Shown here in pieces: positions 61,343-64,000 of a DNA stretch of 64,000 bases (position 1 is its first letter; every line of letters starts with the position of its first letter). The translations under genes were made by a program, and so were the position numbers. The notes under the pieces are model-generated. The model was not told the DNA's origin. It worked only from the letters and a program-made list of their open reading frames with translations, and ran no database searches. Origin of the DNA: Bradyrhizobium lablabi (lineage in GTDB: Bacteria > Pseudomonadota > Alphaproteobacteria > Rhizobiales > Xanthobacteraceae); the NCBI RefSeq assembly GCF_018129385.1, contig NZ_JAFCLN010000023.1:40595-104594 (forward strand). Reading direction: 5' to 3'.

Positions 61343-62125
61343 ATGGGGCTTTTCGGGAAATTGCACGCATTGCGTGCGATCGTGCTCGCGTGCGGGTTGA
61401 TTTGGCTGGGACCTGCGTCCAGCCTGCGGGCCGAGGTGCCGGATACGCCGGCGGCCGCCGAGACCGCGCATCAGCCGTTCGGCCTTCCGGCCTCGCCCCT
61501 GCCTGGCGGACGCTTGCTGCAAAAGTGGCTTGCCGTGCAAACCCGCCTCGACGACGAATTGGTGCAGCTTGCGCTATGCGACGGCGACCGCGACGGGTGC
61601 GTCTCGCCGGCCGCGCTAAAACTCCTCGCCATCGTCGATGCAGCGCGGGCGCGTGAAGGCCGCGCCCGGATCGGCGAGATCAACCGCGCGATCAACCTTG
61701 CGATCAAGTCGACCAGCGATCTGGCGCAATATGGCGAAATCGATGTCTGGACCTCGCCGCTCGTCACCTTCACCCGCGGCGCCGGCGATTGCGAGGATTA
61801 CGCGATCGCCAAATTCGTGGCGCTGCGGCTTGCCGGCATCGCGCCGGACGACCTGCGGATCGTGATCGTGCACGATCCCATGCGCGGCGAGGACCACGCG
61901 ATTGCAGCCGCAAAGCTCGACGGACGCTGGCTGACGCTCGACAACCGCCGCATGGCGATGGTCGAGGATGCCGACGCCAGGAATTACCGGCCGCTGTTCG
62001 TGATCGATCGCGACGGCGCCAAACGCTATGACGCCGTGCCGCTGCTCGCCGGCCTGCCGCGCCCCGCCCCGCCGGCCGTGCTCAGCATCGCCGCCGCCCC
62101 TGGCCCGGTCTCACAGGCATACTAG
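61343..62125 (+). CDS. LapG-like transglutaminase-like cysteine peptidase
   Basis: A 260-residue protein with an N-terminal hydrophobic segment (LRAIVLACGLIWLGPASSLRAEVP, likely signal peptide or anchor) and the bacterial transglutaminase-like cysteine peptidase fold (BTLCP/DUF920). The triad is Cys150 in GAGDCEDYAIAKF, His185 in GEDHAIAAAKLDG and Asp200 in WLTLDNRRM. In Pseudomonas LapG of this family cleaves the adhesin LapA after a di-alanine and is held off by the c-di-GMP receptor LapD. It is divergent from the adhesin, suggesting the same type of release. Confidence 0.85.
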   Translation: MGLFGKLHALRAIVLACGLIWLGPASSLRAEVPDTPAAAETAHQPFGLPASPLPGGRLLQKWLAVQTRLDDELVQLALCDGDRDGCVSPAALKLLAIVDAARAREGRARIGEINRAINLAIKSTSDLAQYGEIDVWTSPLVTFTRGAGDCEDYAIAKFVALRLAGIAPDDLRIVIVHDPMRGEDHAIAAAKLDGRWLTLDNRRMAMVEDADARNYRPLFVIDRDGAKRYDAVPLLAGLPRPAPPAVLSIAAAPGPVSQAY

Positions 62126-62244
62126 GCCAAACGCCGCGGCGCACAGCGCACAAGCCGGTTGACAAACATCCGGCTTGCAATTCCATTTTGAACCGGCCGG
62201 CAGAACGCCGGCTTGTTTTGCATCTGTTGGGGCAGGGAATCCGG

Positions 62245-63402
62245 ATGCGCTTCACTGTGCTGGCGATCGCCGCCATCCAGCTCGGCTGGATGCAACCTGC
62301 TTGCGCGCAAGGCACGCAAGCAAGTGCCCCGCCGATTGCGGAGATGTTGCCGCTGTTTGCAAAAAATCGCTGTGCCGAAGTGAGGGATGCCGCCGAGCAA
62401 TTGTTCTGCGGCGATCCCGATCTCAACCGGGCCGGCGCGCGGCTCGGCAGCGCCGTCGATGCCCGGCTGAACCGGATCGCCGATCGCCGGATGGCGATCG
62501 AAGAGAATGTGGAGTGGATCAGGAGCCGCAATTCGAGCTGCGGGATTTTCGTCCGGCAAGGCGTTGCGGTCGCGCCGGAAAACTTTTCGCGCGTGAAAGC
62601 GTGCCTGCTGAAGGTGACCGCGGACAGGATCGCGATTCTGGAGGATGCCAATTTCGATTGCCTTGCGACCAATACGACCGCGGGCCTGGTGATCTGTAGC
62701 GATCCGGCGCTTGCGATCGCAAATCGGGAAATCAACACGCTGTTCGTAGGATTGATCGGCAAGCTGAGGGAAGACGAGGTCAAGGGCGCGTTGACCGAAT
62801 ACGCCAGGTGGACCCGGATCCGCGACCGGCTGTGCGGCCTCGACGACAAGGACAATGTGCCGCTGGAAGAACTGGAGAGCACCGAGCCGTGCCTCGCCGA
62901 TTACATGAAGCAGAAATCGGCAGAGCTCGCCGACGCCAAGGGCGATCCCCGGAAAATCTTCGGCCGCGAAGTGCTCTCGCCCTCGCCTGATGCCGACGCG
63001 GTCGATCTCTGCGTCGGAAAAATCCATTCCACCAACACCTGCGAGAATTTCCTGCGGATCAGCCGCGTCAGCCAGCTCGACACCGAAGTGTCGGCGCAGG
63101 AAGCCATCGTTACCGCGGAGATCGAGATGAAGGTGCTGGCGCCGTTTGCGGTGTGCAGCCCGATCGCATCGAACTGCACCGGCACGTGCTGGGATCCGCA
63201 AACCGGCCAGCCGAAAGCGTCGACGACGGTCCGGCAAAACTTTCCGGAGCCGTCATTGATCGTCCGGCAGAACCTTGCCGTTGCCTACCGCGTCCGGATC
63301 GAGAAATCATTCGCGTTCAGGAAGTCGAAGAGCGGCGACTGGCAGTGCCACACGCAAGCGCTACGCCCGGTCGAATTCGGCCGCGCGCTGGAACGGCCGT
63401 AG
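62245..63402 (+). CDS. Secreted LprI-like (DUF1311) protein, tandem
   Basis: A 385-residue protein with a signal peptide (RFTVLAIAAIQLGWMQPACAQ). Two LprI-like modules are visible: RCAEVRDAAEQLFCGDPDLNRAGARLGS... with C-x(n)-C pairs, and FDCLATNTTAGLVICSDPALAIANREINTLF... ending in further cysteines. LprI family proteins are periplasmic, some being lysozyme inhibitors; activity here is unproven. A Cys-rich C-terminal tail (VCSPIASNCTGTCWDP) is present. GGCAGGGAATCCGG precedes ATG 62245. Confidence 0.7.
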   Translation: MRFTVLAIAAIQLGWMQPACAQGTQASAPPIAEMLPLFAKNRCAEVRDAAEQLFCGDPDLNRAGARLGSAVDARLNRIADRRMAIEENVEWIRSRNSSCGIFVRQGVAVAPENFSRVKACLLKVTADRIAILEDANFDCLATNTTAGLVICSDPALAIANREINTLFVGLIGKLREDEVKGALTEYARWTRIRDRLCGLDDKDNVPLEELESTEPCLADYMKQKSAELADAKGDPRKIFGREVLSPSPDADAVDLCVGKIHSTNTCENFLRISRVSQLDTEVSAQEAIVTAEIEMKVLAPFAVCSPIASNCTGTCWDPQTGQPKASTTVRQNFPEPSLIVRQNLAVAYRVRIEKSFAFRKSKSGDWQCHTQALRPVEFGRALERP

Positions 63403-63418
63403 CGGGTTGCGCGGCAAG

Positions 63419-63835
63419 TCAGCCGTTCCAGTTGACATCCAGCCCGATCGCCGCGTTCTCTTCCGGACTGGCCAGCCAATAGCCGTGGGCTTGAACGAGC
63501 TTGAAGAAGCGCTGAGCCTGCTCTTCGCCGGACGAACCCGCTTCCGGGATAGATATCTCTTGCAGGAATCCGGCCAGCTTGTTGGTGGTCACGCAGATCA
63601 TCGTAGCGGCGGCTTGCGACGAGTTTCTCCATGCGTGCTTCATTCCGGCCCGCACATCGAATACATCGCCTGGCCCAAGCTGCTGCCACCGGTCTCCATT
63701 CAGGGCATCGAGCTTGCCCGACAGCATGTAAAACGTCTCCCGGTCGGCGTGGCTGTGCATCGGCACCACCGCCCCTGCGGGAAGCAGGGCTATCGCATAT
63801 GGCCCATTGAGCGTGTGAGCGAGCCCGGCCTTCAT
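63419..63835 (-). CDS. Cupin domain protein, possibly truncated
   Basis: A 138-residue cupin-type protein: MHSHADRETFYMLSGKLDALNGDRW and LGPGDVFDVRAGMKHAW carry the two cupin motifs with His ligands. The likely start ATG 63835 lies inside a palindromic repeat (63833-63947), whose CAT supplies the initiator, and no ribosome-binding site is present. Its natural N-terminus may have been displaced. A catalytic role is not evident; many small cupins are uncharacterised. Confidence 0.6.
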   Translation of the reverse strand: MKAGLAHTLNGPYAIALLPAGAVVPMHSHADRETFYMLSGKLDALNGDRWQQLGPGDVFDVRAGMKHAWRNSSQAAATMICVTTNKLAGFLQEISIPEAGSSGEEQAQRFFKLVQAHGYWLASPEENAAIGLDVNWNG

Positions 63836-63947
63836 GGTTCGAGACGCGCCGCAGGCGGCGCTCCTCACCATGAGGGTTCTAGGATTTTGCCACGAAACAA
63901 GACCTCATCCTGAGGAGCCCGCCAAAGGCGGGCGTCTCGAAGGATGG
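63833..63947. repeat. CATGGTTCGAGACGCGCC-family palindromic repeat
   Basis: Two outward modules, CATGGTTCGAGACGCGCCGC and CTCATCCTGAGGAGCCCGCC, form an imperfect palindrome overlapping the cupin start. No ORF is carried by it. Confidence 0.7.
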
Positions 63948-64000
63948 CCACAACGAAGTCGCCTCATCGAGTCCTCGCTCATATGCGATAGCCCTGCCGC

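Overview
The window looks like chromosome of a Bradyrhizobium-type alphaproteobacterium (Nitrobacteraceae). The evidence is high GC with GC-biased third positions, an mbfA-type membrane ferritin gene preceded by an Irr-type iron-control palindrome, a FixK/FNR-type box before a universal stress gene, DUF1127 and DUF6894 small proteins, and many families of short intergenic palindromic repeats. No rRNA, tRNA, transposase, integrase, phage gene or CRISPR array was recognised.

Layout. 0.2-6.7 kb: small and regulatory genes (GNAT, DUF3307, a TAXI-type membrane protein, two overlapping micro-genes, a ribbon-helix-helix protein, a DUF6894 protein) and a coupled pair encoding a membrane cyclic-nucleotide-binding protein and a stand-alone DUF6537-like protein. 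7.0-10.3 kb: a MloK1-like cyclic-nucleotide-gated K+ channel, a crotonase, a tandem universal stress protein and a 48-residue secreted peptide. 10.5-22.7 kb: a CoA-thioester catabolic cluster (nitroreductase, three acyl-CoA dehydrogenases of which two are recent duplicates, feruloyl-CoA-synthase-like ligase, crotonase, SDR, TetR regulator, thiolase, second ligase). 22.8-35.8 kb: mixed metabolism (epoxide hydrolase, mbfA, amidase, NTF2-like protein, Zn-alcohol dehydrogenase, AidB-like dehydrogenase, SDRs, crotonase, LysR/SDR divergent pair, GNAT, DUF1127). 35.9-42.3 kb: a tricarballylate-type cluster (LysR, TcuC-like, TcuA-like and TcuB-like proteins) interrupted by a secreted alpha/beta hydrolase flanked by two direct copies of one repeat. 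42.3-47.4 kb: a tightly overlapped minus-strand operon of two amidohydrolases, a Rieske ferredoxin, an old-yellow-enzyme and an SDR. 48.2-63.4 kb: a type I secretion locus (HlyD-type adaptor, PrtD-type ABC exporter, CHASE2 adenylate/guanylate cyclase, a 2175-residue FecR/VCBS/RTX adhesin) next to a LapG-like cysteine peptidase and an LprI-like secreted protein.

How the genes fit together. Three themes recur. (1) CoA-thioester catabolism: ligases, dehydrogenases, crotonases, SDRs and thiolase supply every step of a beta-oxidation-like route under a TetR repressor with a candidate operator. (2) Cyclic-nucleotide signalling: a cyclase, a gated channel, a membrane cNMP-binding protein and a CRP-like palindrome. 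(3) Surface adhesion: a large exported adhesin with its own exporter, beside a periplasmic peptidase that could release it. The adhesin/exporter/cyclase/peptidase locus is the best candidate for a little-described system. The peptidase family is that of LapG, but no LapD-like receptor and no canonical LapG cleavage motif are visible.
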